In this document: positions 1 through 10,463 of the stretch, one piece after another
Numbering within the stretch: position 1 is the stretch's first letter
Layout of the letters: each line of letters starts with the position of its first letter
Assembly (NCBI RefSeq): GCF_014529535.1
Contig: NW_023503409.1
Span: 5,208,390 to 5,272,389 of the forward strand
Direction of reading: 5' to 3'
Source: Bradysia coprophila
Taxonomy: Eukaryota > Arthropoda > Insecta > Diptera > Sciaridae
DNA length: 64,000 nucleotides
Made by a program: the position numbers and the translations under genes
Notes under the pieces: model-generated
Told to the model about the DNA's origin: nothing
The model's database searches: none
Seen by the model: the letters and a program-made list of their open reading frames with translations, nothing else

Positions 1-399
1 GAAAGGTCTGAGGAATTCAAAACAGGTCTCAGATAGTCTCTAGCCACCATTGGTTGCTGGCAGCAGGCCTGCCAAAGGTCGATAAATAGGTGTTTTTTGG
101 ACTCATTTTATGGACGTTAAATATGTGCGATCTGGATGTGACTGGCTTCGATGGAAAGCTGAGGTCATGGTCAAGTACTTTCAGGGCATGTCCAGTTAGA
201 CGAACTTCTACTGAAATATGTTTTAGAAAAATTTATAAAATGGAAGTTGCATGAGGGCGTAGGTTATCTAAGCCTTCCTTTGATGCCTCATATGCCGCGT
301 TTGTGCTGTGTCAGGCCAAGACCTTTCAAACGCTATGCATATCCAATCCAGATAAAATGGGTCCGATTTCGATAGGTGGCTTTTCAAAAGAATCCCCCT
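1..399. mobile_element. Partial inverted-repeat element, GAGGGATTC family
   Basis: The segment resembles the two arms of the hairpin element at 60560-61457. It shares the blocks around 'aaaacaggtctca', 'ggttgctgg', 'aaatgggtccgatttcgataggtgg' in pieces, and ends in 'ttcaaaagaatccccc' near 399, matching the terminal motif of that family. The left part lies outside the window. It sits in an intron upstream of the USP exon that starts at 554. No coding capacity is seen. Confidence 0.6.
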
Positions 400-553
400 T
401 ATACAATTGCCGTTGATAAAAGATTTTCCAAACAACAAGTTGTTAAAATCTACTTCATTTGTACCAGCAGCAATGTATGCACTCCATATAGTAAATCACA
501 TTTGGCTGCAAACTACTAGCTTCTAATACGAATTCGTTCCTCTCTTGTTCCAG

Positions 554-2408
554 GAAAACAAAATGTATTCTATCCTGTTGGATGTCGCGAGTAAGCACAT
601 CAAACACATTGCATTATGTATGGTGCTCCCAGTTACTCAAAGTCAAGCGGAGCCGATATTTTTCAACGTTCTGACATCAGTTCAGCACACGTCAACCATT
701 TTCGATTTACTCAAAAGCAAAATCCCTTGTATGCTGTCGAATCTTCGTAACTATCCGGCTTTGCAACAACGGTTGGTTGACACAGTCAAAGCATTGATTG
801 ATCATTTCAACACGTTTCCAGATCATCAGAATTATTCTGATTTGGTAAGATGTTTGAGCTTTGAATGAATTGCCGAAAGAATGTTAACGAACTTCGTCCA
901 TTGGTGTTTTTTTCAGGACAACATAATATCAAAAAACTATTCTGTGTCCAGTAACTATAAGCAACAATTGGAAATACAACCATGGCATGACACGTCTCCA
1001 ATCTATCAATATATAACGACTAACGCGCGCGTTGGCTTAGAGAATTTGGGAAATACTTGCTACATGAACAGCATTTTACAGGCCCTCATGCTCACGAAAC
1101 AGTAAGTTCAATATTAGATTTAGAGAAAACCGACTGATCTATTCAAGCAACAAAATTTTCTGTTACAGCTTTCGTCAAGAAATGTTGTTCATCGAAATCC
1201 AATCGAATTTATTCGAATTGATTCAAAGACTCTTAGCCCTATTATTGCATTCCAACCGGCCGGCACTGTCACCGGACATGATCCTGAAAGCGGCTTGTCC
1301 ACCAGCTTTTCATGAAGGCCATCAGCAGGACTGTTCGGAATTTCTCGGTCATTTACTGGAATCCTTGCACACACAAGAGAAGTCATATCAGAGTTCGTCA
1401 ACCAAACAATTGCAAATTCGTACGAATCATGTCGAATATTCGGATGTGTGTGGGTCGAGTGCTGGTACAGATTCAACAGCACCGTTGAGTCCGAATGAGT
1501 TACAGGTGGAAACACCTCGGACGTTGGTTCAGAAAACGTTCGATGGATCGATATCGATTGTCTACAAGTGCCTTAATTGCGGTACGACCAGTAAACAGAA
1601 TGATTCATTTCGAGATTTGCACCTGTCTTTTCCGGACACTGAGACGAATTCCAAGCATCAATATTCCATTGAGGATTTACTGGACTACTACTGTTCGATG
1701 GAACGACTGGACGCCGACAATAAATACTTTTGTGACATTTGTAAAATGTTATGCGACGGCGAACGAACAATCAACATTGTCAATCCGCCCCGCTACTTGG
1801 TGTTGACACTAAAATATTTCAAATACGACAAAAAGATCAACATGCGCACGAAATTAACACATAACGTCAATCACAATCCGAAGATATCGGTAAAGGTATT
1901 GTCTGAAGATGGACTCAGCGAGCACTTTGTCCAGTACCGTTTATACGCAGCGGTCGTTCATTCTGGCGTTAGTATGGATTCGGGACACTATTTCACATAC
2001 GGATCAGATCAACCGGACGATGGCGATGGACGGTGGTATAAGTTTAACGATAGTTTTGTTACCGAATGCAATATTACGGCATTGAAAAGTCTCCGATCGC
2101 CAAACACACCATACGTACTATTTTACGAACGTGAATATGAGAGCGATCACTCAGCTGCCACTACACCAAATAATTGTGATGACAGCAACAACTATCCGTC
2201 TCTCAACGACTTGCCCACACGATTGCGGACATATGTTGATTACGAAAATAATCGGTACGAGATGGAGAAACGGTTACGTCAACCGAAATTCGGTGCTGTA
2301 AGCAATTTCACCAACAATTTCTCGTCGGACAATGACGATGATCAACCACCACCGCCGAGTTCTTGTGGAGGAAATTCGTTTGATATCGGAAGTCCTTACA
2401 TCTTATGA
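554..2408 (+). CDS. Ubiquitin carboxyl-terminal hydrolase, USP35/USP38 type (3' exons; 5' end outside window)
   Basis: Cysteine-protease deubiquitinase that removes ubiquitin from proteins. Three exons are seen: 554-844 (acceptor ttgttccag), 917-1101 and 1169-2408, with introns of 72 and 67 bp; frames join as phase 0 and phase 2. The first exon gives a helical N-terminal stretch, as in the HEAT-like region of USP35/38. The second carries the Cys box GLENLGNTCYMNSI with the nucleophile Cys. The last holds QQDCSEFLGHLL, two zinc-type pairs (CLNCG and CDIC) and the His box HSGVSMDSGHYFTYG followed by WYKFNDSFV. Cys, His and the following Asn/Asp are all present, so the enzyme should be active. 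The tail is Asp/Pro-rich. An AATAAA lies at 2459-2464. The start codon and earlier exons must lie to the left of 554, because USP35/38 proteins are far longer than the roughly 570 residues seen. The assignment to USP35/38 rather than another USP is by general similarity. Confidence 0.88.
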
Positions 2409-2827
2409 ACCCATTCATTGTTATAATTTTCATCTGATTTTTGTTTCATCATCGGCTAAATAAAAAAAAGAAAAATTTTCTTATCCAAGTTAATCCACCA
2501 TCATCGACACCATAACTATTAAGGTTTACAATTTAATTTATTTTTGTTTTCCAACTCATGAATCCTTTTGTAAAATGCAATTCGTGAAGTTTTGTTAAAC
2601 CGTAGCAGACGTTCCTTATGTTTACATTCTAAAAAAAATAAACGTTTTATGGATTAAAACAACTTCTGGGGTCTCGATGTAGCATTGATGTCTGTTCTGA
2701 AGAAGTATAAGCAACATTCGAACCATTGTCTATTTGTATTTACAAGGAAAGTCTGTCTATAGGTATTTTTAAGGAAAGTCTGTTCTTACTCATTACATTC
2801 TAGTATTATCTCCAGCATACAGTTGGT

Positions 2828-3191
2828 GACTCTGAATTTAGTTTCTCATTTCGTTTCAGCTGGTCCACTCATACAAACAATACTTATTTACGTATCTGTT
2901 GTGGACGGTGTATTTAAGACAATTTCGCGAGTTGTAGCCCGTACGAAGTGAGGGCGACAAGCGAAAGTGCCTAAAATAAACCGTCCACAACAGATGCGGA
3001 TACAACTTTTCATGCTGAGGGCCTAATTTACGAGAAAAATTCCGGAATTTATGCCCAAGGCATGAAAAACTTCTTTTACGTCTCTCTATACGGTGCAGCG
3101 TGTAACCACTTCAGCCGAATAAGCAACCATAAACACTTTTGTTTGTATGAGTTAACCAGCTGAAACGAAAAGAATAACTTTTTTCAGAGTC
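2828..3191. mobile_element. Inverted-repeat (foldback MITE) element
   Basis: Outer arms GACTCTGA (2828) and TCAGAGTC (to 3191), then gtttcagctggtccactcat (2853 on) paired with atgagttaaccagctgaaac (3147-3167). A nested inner hairpin at about 2897-3000 is built from 'ctgttgtggacggt' and 'accgtccacaacag'. The inner core resembles the core of the element at 55.86-55.97 kb, so both belong to one family. Non-coding. Confidence 0.7.
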
Positions 3192-3329
3192 GTCGACTGT
3201 ATCCTTTAGTGATTTCAAGAAAAAGTGACGAGAAATATGCGGGAAAGTTCTGAACAAAAGACACTGTCTCACAAAGAGAAAAGCTGTCGGAAATGAAAAT
3301 TAACTGAAATGTCATCAACTGCTGGGCCA

Positions 3330-3860
3330 ACGTAAAAAATCCCACCTTCGTATCTTAGCTGTTAAAGTTGTTCCTCTCCTCTTCTCTGATTTCTCTCATT
3401 TCGTATGCTCTAGCAAATGGCAGATAACAGAAATCAGAGAAACCAAGAACAGCTTCGATACAAAAGTGGGATTTTCTACGTGTGCAAAACAGTAGGAATG
3501 AATAATTTACGTTGGGTATGTGCAGAAAGACTTTGCTACATCTGGTGAGCGAAATAGGTAGCAGATTGTGGTTCCATAAATATACCGGCGATACTGCCGT
3601 GGAACGGTCAAACATTGGAAAGCCATTGCCGAGTCGACATAACAGAGCTGAATGATATTTCCCTCCCAAAAAGGTAGCTGTTCGTTCTAAAATCGATAAC
3701 TTCCGGTCCGTTTTGTTCACTGTATGCCTCTTGCGAATTTGTTAGTTTGTAAAAGGTGATGGCGTAAACAGACGAAAACAATTTTGCGTTTCTGACCTTG
3801 CGTTTTCCATTTCCGTTGTAATCCGATTTGTAGCAGACGTTAAACATTACACATTACACA
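3330..3860. repeat. Hairpin (3330-3481) followed by a dispersed repeat (3480-3730)
   Basis: Arms 'cgtaaaaaatcccac' and 'gtgggattttctacg' form an inverted repeat at 3330-3481. The following 250 bp, with 'ccataaatataccggcgatac' in short form and 'aacttccggtccgttttg', recurs at about 7365-7617 with scattered substitutions. Open frames on either strand here follow the repeat and do not look like genes. The stretch lies between the USP 3' end and the 3' end of the coiled-coil gene. Confidence 0.6.
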
Positions 3861-3970
3861 AGAAATTCTCTCCATCAGGAAACTACTTTATTGAACAAAG
3901 CTTATAAATACATAAATGTCTTCCTATACTTGGTAAGGCATTTTTAGTCATCAAAAACGTAAATTAGAAC

Positions 3971-4833
3971 TTAATCTTTGACGCACGGAGTACAACAACG
4001 CAATAATTTTTTCACACGGTATTTCATACCTTTATTCACCGCCAGAACTTCAACCGGCTCCAACAGAATTGTTTTGTCGTTTTCATCGGCCACTATTTCA
4101 TCTGATCCGACTTCACCCAACCATTCAATGCTGTTGTTCATAACTTTATCTTCAATGTACATCCCAACATCATCGGTGGTGTTTATTCCTCTGGAACCAA
4201 TTTTAGTGTTTTCCGCAATTTGATCGCCACCTCGGAAACCTGGATCACTCCAAGTGCAACTATTTACAATTTTGAGGTCTTTTCGAATTGCGTCCAACTT
4301 CTTTTGCAGTTCTTTTCTCTGTGGAGGTGAAAAAATATGGGACTTATGAGTTTCCTCTCCCGAAAATTCCTTCAATGTTCCTCTATAAACTTCAATTTAC
4401 CCGCAATCGTTCAGCGTTTAATAAATCGTGCATTGTGTCACCGTACGTTTTCATATCATGCAATCGCTCTTTCATTTCGTTGCATTCGACATTCTTCTTT
4501 TCCAGCACTAATCTCCAATCGGTGCTTGATTGATCCAATTGATCGGGCTTATTCCATTCCGCTAATTCGGATGGTTCAGATCTATGACGCGTTATTTTCA
4601 CTCTACGCCGTTCTTCATCTTCTTTTCGAAGATTATCAATGTATACTTTGACTTTGCTCTGTACATGTTGATATCTTCTCTTTGTGTTGAGCGCATCTTG
4701 AGATGCATATTTCAATTCATATCTGATGACGAAGAAAGTTTAGCGTTTTCATACAACAACATAAATATAGTTTAGTATATTGATGGTTTAAATCACCATA
4801 CCTGTTCGATGGACTTCGCTTATCACAATCCAT
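3971..4833 (-). CDS. Uncharacterised coiled-coil protein (233 aa, three exons)
   Basis: I do not recognise the family. On the minus strand the exons are 4833-4802 (MDCDKRSPSN...), 4722-4401 and 4318-3971. Introns are about 79 and 82 bp with GTATGG/CAG and GTAAAT/CCACAG borders; phases join as 2 and 0 and the total of 702 nt closes in frame. The protein is strongly charged. Residues about 15-135 are rich in Lys, Arg, Glu and Leu in heptad-like spacing (for example RLVLEKKNVECNEMKERL and RRKELQKKLDAIRKDLK), which suggests a coiled coil. The C-terminal third is acidic and ends LLRCCTPCVKD, with a Cys cluster. No signal peptide or membrane segment. An AATAAA on the minus strand at 3892-3887 fits a short 3' UTR. 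The gene is convergent with the USP gene. Frame closure over three exons and good splice sites support a real gene; the function is unknown. Confidence 0.7.
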
Positions 4834-5639
4834 TGTAAAATTAAAACTAATCACAGAAATAGGGGTAATTTCTAGTTTGTAAAACAATATACTGAAGTTT
4901 ACTCTAAAAATAATGGCGCGCTGTCAAAAATATAACGGACCAGCAATCCCTTCCACCTTTAGTCCCTTAGATCAAATTCGATGTTTCAATAAGTTTCGAT
5001 TTCCTTTTGTAGACAAATATAGGTTGTAGGTCTACAACAACACAAATAAACAGATGAGCCTTGGTTTTTTTGGTCCTCATAATATGAAGACCTCATATCA
5101 AAGGCTCTATACCTTATAGAGCCTTTGCTCATATGCATTAACCTGTTACAGACGGCAAGCACATGACCAGTATTATTATTACTTCCATCGGTCAAAGTAT
5201 TTTTAATCACTTGATTTCACGGCGGAGTAAAATAAATCAGGCAGGAACGGTTCATTTTCGAAACGTCAAATAAGGGACCTAATACACTGGATGAAAATGA
5301 ATTCAAATGAACACTGACAAAATCATTCAGGTCCCTAGTAAAATCAGCGCCTGGTTAACTTTACTCTGTCGTGCTTCATTTGAAATCTCGTACTTCAATC
5401 TTTTTAACATGCGATTTATTATATGAAGGACCATAGCTAGTCATTATTTTGTATATCTATTGCTAAAACATCGCGACTTCGTCGCTCATTTCCGGCCCAC
5501 TATAAACAAAACGTTGTTTCTAACTTATGCTAAAGGACTTTTTTAGGCATCGGATAATCTCGCACACGGGCCAACATGTGCCAGATTATCCTTCTACGGG
5601 TGAATTTGGCACACGCGCAAAATTTGCTACTTTGAGTGA
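4834..5639. other. Intergenic stretch, nothing recognised
   Basis: Upstream of the coiled-coil gene. It holds short open frames only, a small local palindrome around 5080-5125 (ctcatatcaaaggctctatacc/tatagagcctttgctcatatg region) and no splice-supported exon. It runs into the minisatellite that follows. Confidence 0.5.
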
Positions 5640-6165
5640 TTTTGTATACTTCGGCATATGACGGAATTTGTGTGCCAACTTTTAGAGGGTTTGCTACATT
5701 TGGAATTCGTGTGCCAAAAGTAGAACGTGTGTGACAAGTGGCAGAGAGTATTTAGAGAGTCTGGGAATAGGAAAAATTGGAATTCGTGTGCCAAAAATGG
5801 AATCCGTGTGCCAACCACGAAAACGTGTGTGCCAAGTAGTAGAAAGGGTTTTCTTAGTATTTCGAGGGTCTAGTAATAGGAAAAATTGGAATTCGTGTGC
5901 CAAAAATTGAATCCGTGTGCCAACCAGCAAAACGTGCGTACCAAGTGGCATGAAGTGTTTTTCAGAGTATTTCGATGGTACGGGAATAGGAAAAGTAGAA
6001 TTCGTGTGTCAAAAATGGAATGTGTGTGTCAACCTCTCAAACGTATGTGCCAAGTGGCGAAGAGTATTTTTCAGAGTATTTAGAGAGTCTGGGATTAGGA
6101 AAAATTGGAATTCGTGTGCCAAAAATGGAATTAGTGTGCCAACCACTAAAACGTGTAGAGTGTGT
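5640..6165. repeat. Minisatellite, about 110-bp unit with GTGTGCCAA sub-repeats
   Basis: The unit beginning 'ggaattcgtgtgccaaaaat' starts at about 5779, 5888, 5998 and 6108, giving periods of 109, 110 and 110 bp, with a shortened unit near 5701. Inside each unit GTGTGCCAA or a variant recurs about every 20 bp, so the array has two levels. Open frames on both strands across it are products of the repeat. Confidence 0.85.
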
Positions 6166-7122
6166 GTGTGCAGTTTGTATGGAGGTTATTTAAAAATACC
6201 TTATAACTAATTAGGACTACAAGTCAAATGTGAGAAATTTCGCTTGCTTTTTAACATCGTGTTTCTTGGGTCATTTACAAGAGGTTTTGTTATAAGACCA
6301 AACTTATTTCTGTGACATAGAACTGCAATTGTCGAAAAGACATTTACCGAATAACTCAGCATGGAAAAGACAACGCATCATTGTGAGACCGCATCAATCT
6401 GCTCATAAATTTTTGTTGGAAAGAGTGTAACGCTTGTTTCATCACAACTTCTAAGTTTGTCAACTGAGACACAATGACAATTAAGAACATGTGATGGAAT
6501 AATCCATTTAAGAGAAATATTTTTTTTGTTTTGTTTCATTGGTGCAGCACTAGCATTCTCGGTCTTGCTGGTGTATCGGTTGCATTTGATATGTAGCCGA
6601 ATTGTGACCCGAATGGTGTAGCCGGATTATGTGTCCATCAGATTCAAATTTGAAAACAATTTTAAAAAAAACACGGGATCAGACTCACGAAAAAAAAATG
6701 CGAAAAAAAAACTTTTCTTTTCAGTGCACTTTATTTCCGTGAAACTGTTTCCGTGAAAACATCCTCGTCCAAGCACCAAGCAACCGTTGACGAGATTGTT
6801 CCGTGGTGGGCGAATTAGCGGATTTTGCTAAGTTGGAGAATTGCAATTTAATTTATTGTTTTCTTGGAAAGTCCGTTTCTGACGGTGTTTCAAAGGCTTA
6901 ATTAAATGCTAAAAAAATAAGTCATAGACAAAACCAACCGAGCATGCAATGTATTCACATAGTATAAAATAAACAAATAATTCGTCGGCTATATCCTTTT
7001 GTGATTTGGAGAAAAGGCGAAGAAAAATAGCGGGAAATTTCTGAACAAAATGCACTATCACACAAACAGAAAATCAGCCGGGAATTAACGTCACGTAAAC
7101 GGAGTAAAAAATTGAAAAAAAC
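6166..7122. other. Intergenic stretch, nothing recognised
   Basis: AT-rich DNA with homopolymer A runs near 6664-6715. No exon, RNA gene or clear repeat was found in it by eye. Confidence 0.4.
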
Positions 7123-7266
7123 CAAAGCACCTAGCAGGGTAATAGAAAAAAATAAAGTAGTACTTTAATCGAAGTATGCGAATATTTCCACACCTTTTTT
7201 TTCTTAATGTCACACTACTACTCTATTTGACGTGTAAAAATCTCTATTACCCTGCTAGGTGCTTTG
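7123..7266. mobile_element. Short hairpin MITE
   Basis: Terminal arms CAAAGCACCTAGCAGGGTAA at 7123 and its reverse complement ending at 7266 are exact over at least 24 bp, with a 95-bp interior. Non-coding; a typical size for a MITE. Confidence 0.75.
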
Positions 7267-7319
7267 AATAAACGGAATAAACGGAGTGCTCTTTTTAAGT
7301 GGAAACTATACTTAACTCA

Positions 7320-7835
7320 AATGTCACCAACGTAAAAACTCCCGCTTTCGTAGGGATTTTTTATGTGTACGAAACTGTAGGAATAAATGGGATACGTGTG
7401 GATAGAGAACAATGCTAAATCTGGTGACTAAAATTAGTAGCAGATTGGGGTTACATAAATATACTGGCGATACTACCGTTGAACAGTCAAACATTGAAAA
7501 GCCATTGCCGAGTCGACACAATAGAGCTGAATGATATTTCATTCCCAAAGTAAAGAGGTATCTGTTCGTTCTAAAATCAATAACTTCCGGTCCGTTTTGT
7601 TCACTGTATGCCTCTTTGAACTGATGTGGTATGTACTCCAGATAGTGTACTGAAACTGGACAGTGCATTATACAAATTTTGGCACCGCACCAAAATAGTA
7701 CTTCATTTGCCAGCTGTCACTATGATCACTCGTGCTTGGAATGCGTTGCTCAAAATCGAAATTTTTGCGTTACGCAATCCCTAGAGCCTAAGGTACACTT
7801 GGAGATAATAGTATCGATCGCATCAAATAGTAGAT
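7320..7835. repeat. Dispersed repeat copy and fragment of an AAGCAAAAGTGATC-type MITE
   Basis: 7365-7617 matches 3480-3730. From about 7645 the sequence 'ctgaaactggacagtgcat' and then 'gccagctgtcactatgatcac' matches the right half of the MITE at 24373-24652. So this region is a mosaic of two element fragments. Confidence 0.6.
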
Positions 7836-7967
7836 TACATTGGGCCCTGCGAAAGTCATTCATTACATGAGGGATCAATTTGTGATACGAGCGGAACACA
7901 CACGCGTGAGTTTGCGAGTTCACAAATTGATCCCGAATTAATGAATGACTTTCGCAGGGCCCAATGT
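7836..7967. mobile_element. Palindromic MITE with CCCTGCGAAAGT ends
   Basis: Left arm from tacattgggccctgcgaaag (7836) and right arm ending ctttcgcagggcccaatgta (7967) are complementary. Both arms continue inward through 'gggatcaatttgtga' and 'tcacaaattgatccc', leaving a loop of about 40 bp. The motif CCCTGCGAAAGT and a nearby ATTACATG are shared with the ends of the recombinase element that begins 8 bp further right, which suggests that the two are mobilised by the same machinery. Confidence 0.75.
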
Positions 7968-8510
7968 ATACTGCTTTGTTGACTGCCCCCTGCGAAAGTT
8001 GAGCATTACATGTACATTGCTCTGATAAATCTCGGAATTAGAATGGACTTTTTTACCTGTCGTTTTAAGAAAGAGGCACAGGGGTTTACGGATTGTATGT
8101 ATAAGAAATGAAGTTTTGTCCATCGATCAATCGCTCACTCAGTCTCAGCGTTGCGAGATGTATCAGAGTAAGAGGAATATTTGTTCAAACCAATAATCTT
8201 CGAGTGTCACTTAACCGAATAAAATACATCAACTAAATTGCATGCAGAATTTACAATCATAAAAATAATTTTGTCGAACATGTACAGTGACCATAAGCCG
8301 AATGATATGTATACATAAAAATGTTGTCAGTAGTAGGCAACATGGCAACAACTCACACCTCATAGGAATTTCATGAAATCTGGTAACACAATTAATTTAT
8401 CAAAATAATTATTTTGATCCCGGTTAACATCAGAGTAGTCGGCTAAAAAAAATTATTTCCACTTTTAACAACGAGTTCAAATCAGCGAAGAAAATAAAAA
8501 AGGAGAAAAA

Positions 8511-10463
8511 ATGGAAAATTGTTCAAGTCTGGACGATGTTATCGATTTTGGGTCGGATTTTGAAGAGGAAAATCGACCGATGACTCCACCAGAAGTGATT
8601 GAAGCTGCTGGCGGTGCCAAGACGAATCTCTTACTGAAAAAATCTAGCGGTCGATATCAACAAGCTTACGACAGCTTTCAAACCTGGAAATAATGTAAAG
8701 GAGCGAGATCAAACTCTGAAAGAACGCTTATGGCATATTTCAGTGAATTAGAAAAGAAGTTTGCGGCATCCACCTTGTGGTCAAAATACTCGATGTTAAA
8801 GTCTACATTGGTTATCCACGATCAGATTGATATATCTACATACGGATTGCTGACTGCAATGCTCAAGCAGGCATCGAAAGACTATGTTCCTAAGCAAGCA
8901 AAAACATTCACTGAAATTGAAATGCAACGATTCATGGATACGGCACCTGATGTCGCTTGGCTGGATGTGAAGGTACCTCACTTGATTTTCTGATTTTTTT
9001 AATTTTGTAACGAATTTTGTAACGAATTTTGTAGGTCGTATGTGCATTTGGCTTATCCGGTGCATGTAGAACACATGAACTACCAATAATTCGGATGCAG
9101 GACATCAGCACGCTACGATGACATGTTTTATGTCACTGTTCCTCGCACGGTCACAAAAACTGGAAAAGAAAATTCTTTCGCCATTACTGGAGCTTTGTTG
9201 GACTACGTGCGAAAATATGAAAGCTTGCGTCCTGGTCACGCCACATCCGACCGGTTCTTTCTAAACTTTCAAAAAAAAACTTTCAGAATTTTTAAACCTG
9301 CCGGATCCTCAAAATTACACAGGTAATTAACAAAATAAATGACAAGTAAACCAAAACAGTGCTCTCATTTCACACAAATTATTTAGGACATTCCATTCGC
9401 CGATCATCGGCTACCATTTACGCAAACACTGGAGCAAGCATTGAAACGGCATACAGGACACAAATCCACCAAAGTTTGTGAAATGTATATTGACAATTCG
9501 ATGGGATACAAGAAGAGAACAGGGAACGCAATTACATCTTCAATTAACTGTTCGTCAACTTCGTCTTCAATGGATTCATTTGCCGGTGCTATGCATGACA
9601 ATGAATCAGAAAGTCCATCCGAATCGAACCATTTTCGCATTGCAACCGATCCACGTCAATCAGATGCTCCACTGCTTGGTATGTCCCGTTCGATTGCCAG
9701 CAACTCATTCGGCAGTGGATTACTGTCCCCTGGAAATGGCTATGGTATGCGTGGCAATGAATCAGCAGGTCGATCCGAATCGAACCATTTTCGCATTGCA
9801 ACAGATCCACGTCAATCAGATGCTCAACTGCTTGGTATGTCCCGTTCGATTGCCAGCAACTCATTTGGCAGTGGATTACTGTCCCCTGGAAATGGCTATG
9901 GTATGCGTGGCAATGAATCAGCAGGTCGATCCGAATCGAACCATTTTCGCATTGCAACCGATCCACGTCAATCAGATGCTCCACTGCTTGGTATGTCCCG
10001 TTCGATTGCCAGCAACTCATTTGGCAGTGGATTACTGTCCCCTGGAAATGGCTATGGTATGCGAGGCAATGAATCAGCAGGTCGATCTGAATCGAACCAT
10101 TTTCGCATTGCAACCGATCCACGTCAATCAGATGCTCCACTGCTTGGTATGTCCCGTTCGACTGCGAGCAGCTCAATTGGCTCTGTGCATAGCGAGAAAT
10201 GCACTGACGATATTGATTTTGATGGTGCAGACGGTGAAATTGATGGCAAGGACACTGTTGATAGTTCCCAAAATCACGTCTACAGCCAATTGTCTACGCA
10301 AAATTTTGATGGTGCAGACGGTGAAACCGATGGCGAGGACACTGTTGATAATTCTCAAAATCCCGTCTGCAGCCAATTGTCTACGCAAAATTTTGTTGCA
10401 CAAATGGATAAGCGTTTTGCATTTTATAAATGCAACAAATTAATGATAAATATTAACAAGTAA
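8511..10463 (+). pseudogene. Decayed tyrosine recombinase (Crypton-like, phage-integrase fold)
   Basis: Would cut and rejoin DNA via a tyrosine. Exons inferred: 8511-8972, 9035-9322 and 9387-10463, with short introns (donors gtacct, gtaatt). The recombinase hallmarks are in order: Arg in SGACRTHEL (about 9053-9079), the beta-strand Lys region RTVTKTGKENSF, the H-x-x-R box in YTGHSIRRSSAT (across the 9322/9387 junction), the second His in KRHTGHKS, and Tyr in KVCEMYIDN (about 9475-9500). The N-terminal segment TLWSKYSMLKSTL resembles the SAM-like DNA-binding part of these proteins. The copy is broken: TAA in frame at 8691-8693, and frame changes at about 9090-9120, 9270-9290 and 9425-9441. The region downstream of the catalytic Tyr stays open for over 300 codons and is repetitive (see separate entry). 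The upstream A-rich leader before the ATG at 8511 gives the likely start. Confidence 0.75.
9590..10395 (+). repeat. Coding tandem repeats in the recombinase C-terminal tail (156-bp and 87-bp units)
   Basis: A 156-bp (52-residue) unit starts with the same bases at 9625, 9781, 9937 and 10093 (SNHFRIATDPRQSDAPLLGM in each), giving about 3.7 copies with very few differences. It is followed by a duplicated 87-bp (29-residue) unit FDGADGE...DTVD...QLSTQNF at about 10219-10393. All unit lengths are multiples of three, so the frame is preserved. The tail is Ser/Asn/Gly-rich and probably disordered. Open frames on the other strand and in frame +1 here are shadows of the repeat. Confidence 0.85.

Noticed and set aside
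3355..3847. Minus-strand ORFs of 121 and 79 codons with a similar peptide at 7324-7668
   Set aside because: The similarity reflects the shared dispersed DNA repeat. The frames contain different stops and no known domain.
4337..4651. Plus-strand ORFs of 81-104 codons opposite the coiled-coil gene
   Set aside because: Antisense shadows of the spliced minus-strand gene, whose exons join in frame.
9478..10443. Long overlapping ORFs in frame +1 and on the minus strand (321 and 195 codons)
   Set aside because: Shadows of the 156-bp coding repeat, which is a multiple of three and therefore keeps all frames open. Only the frame continuous with the recombinase motifs is meaningful.
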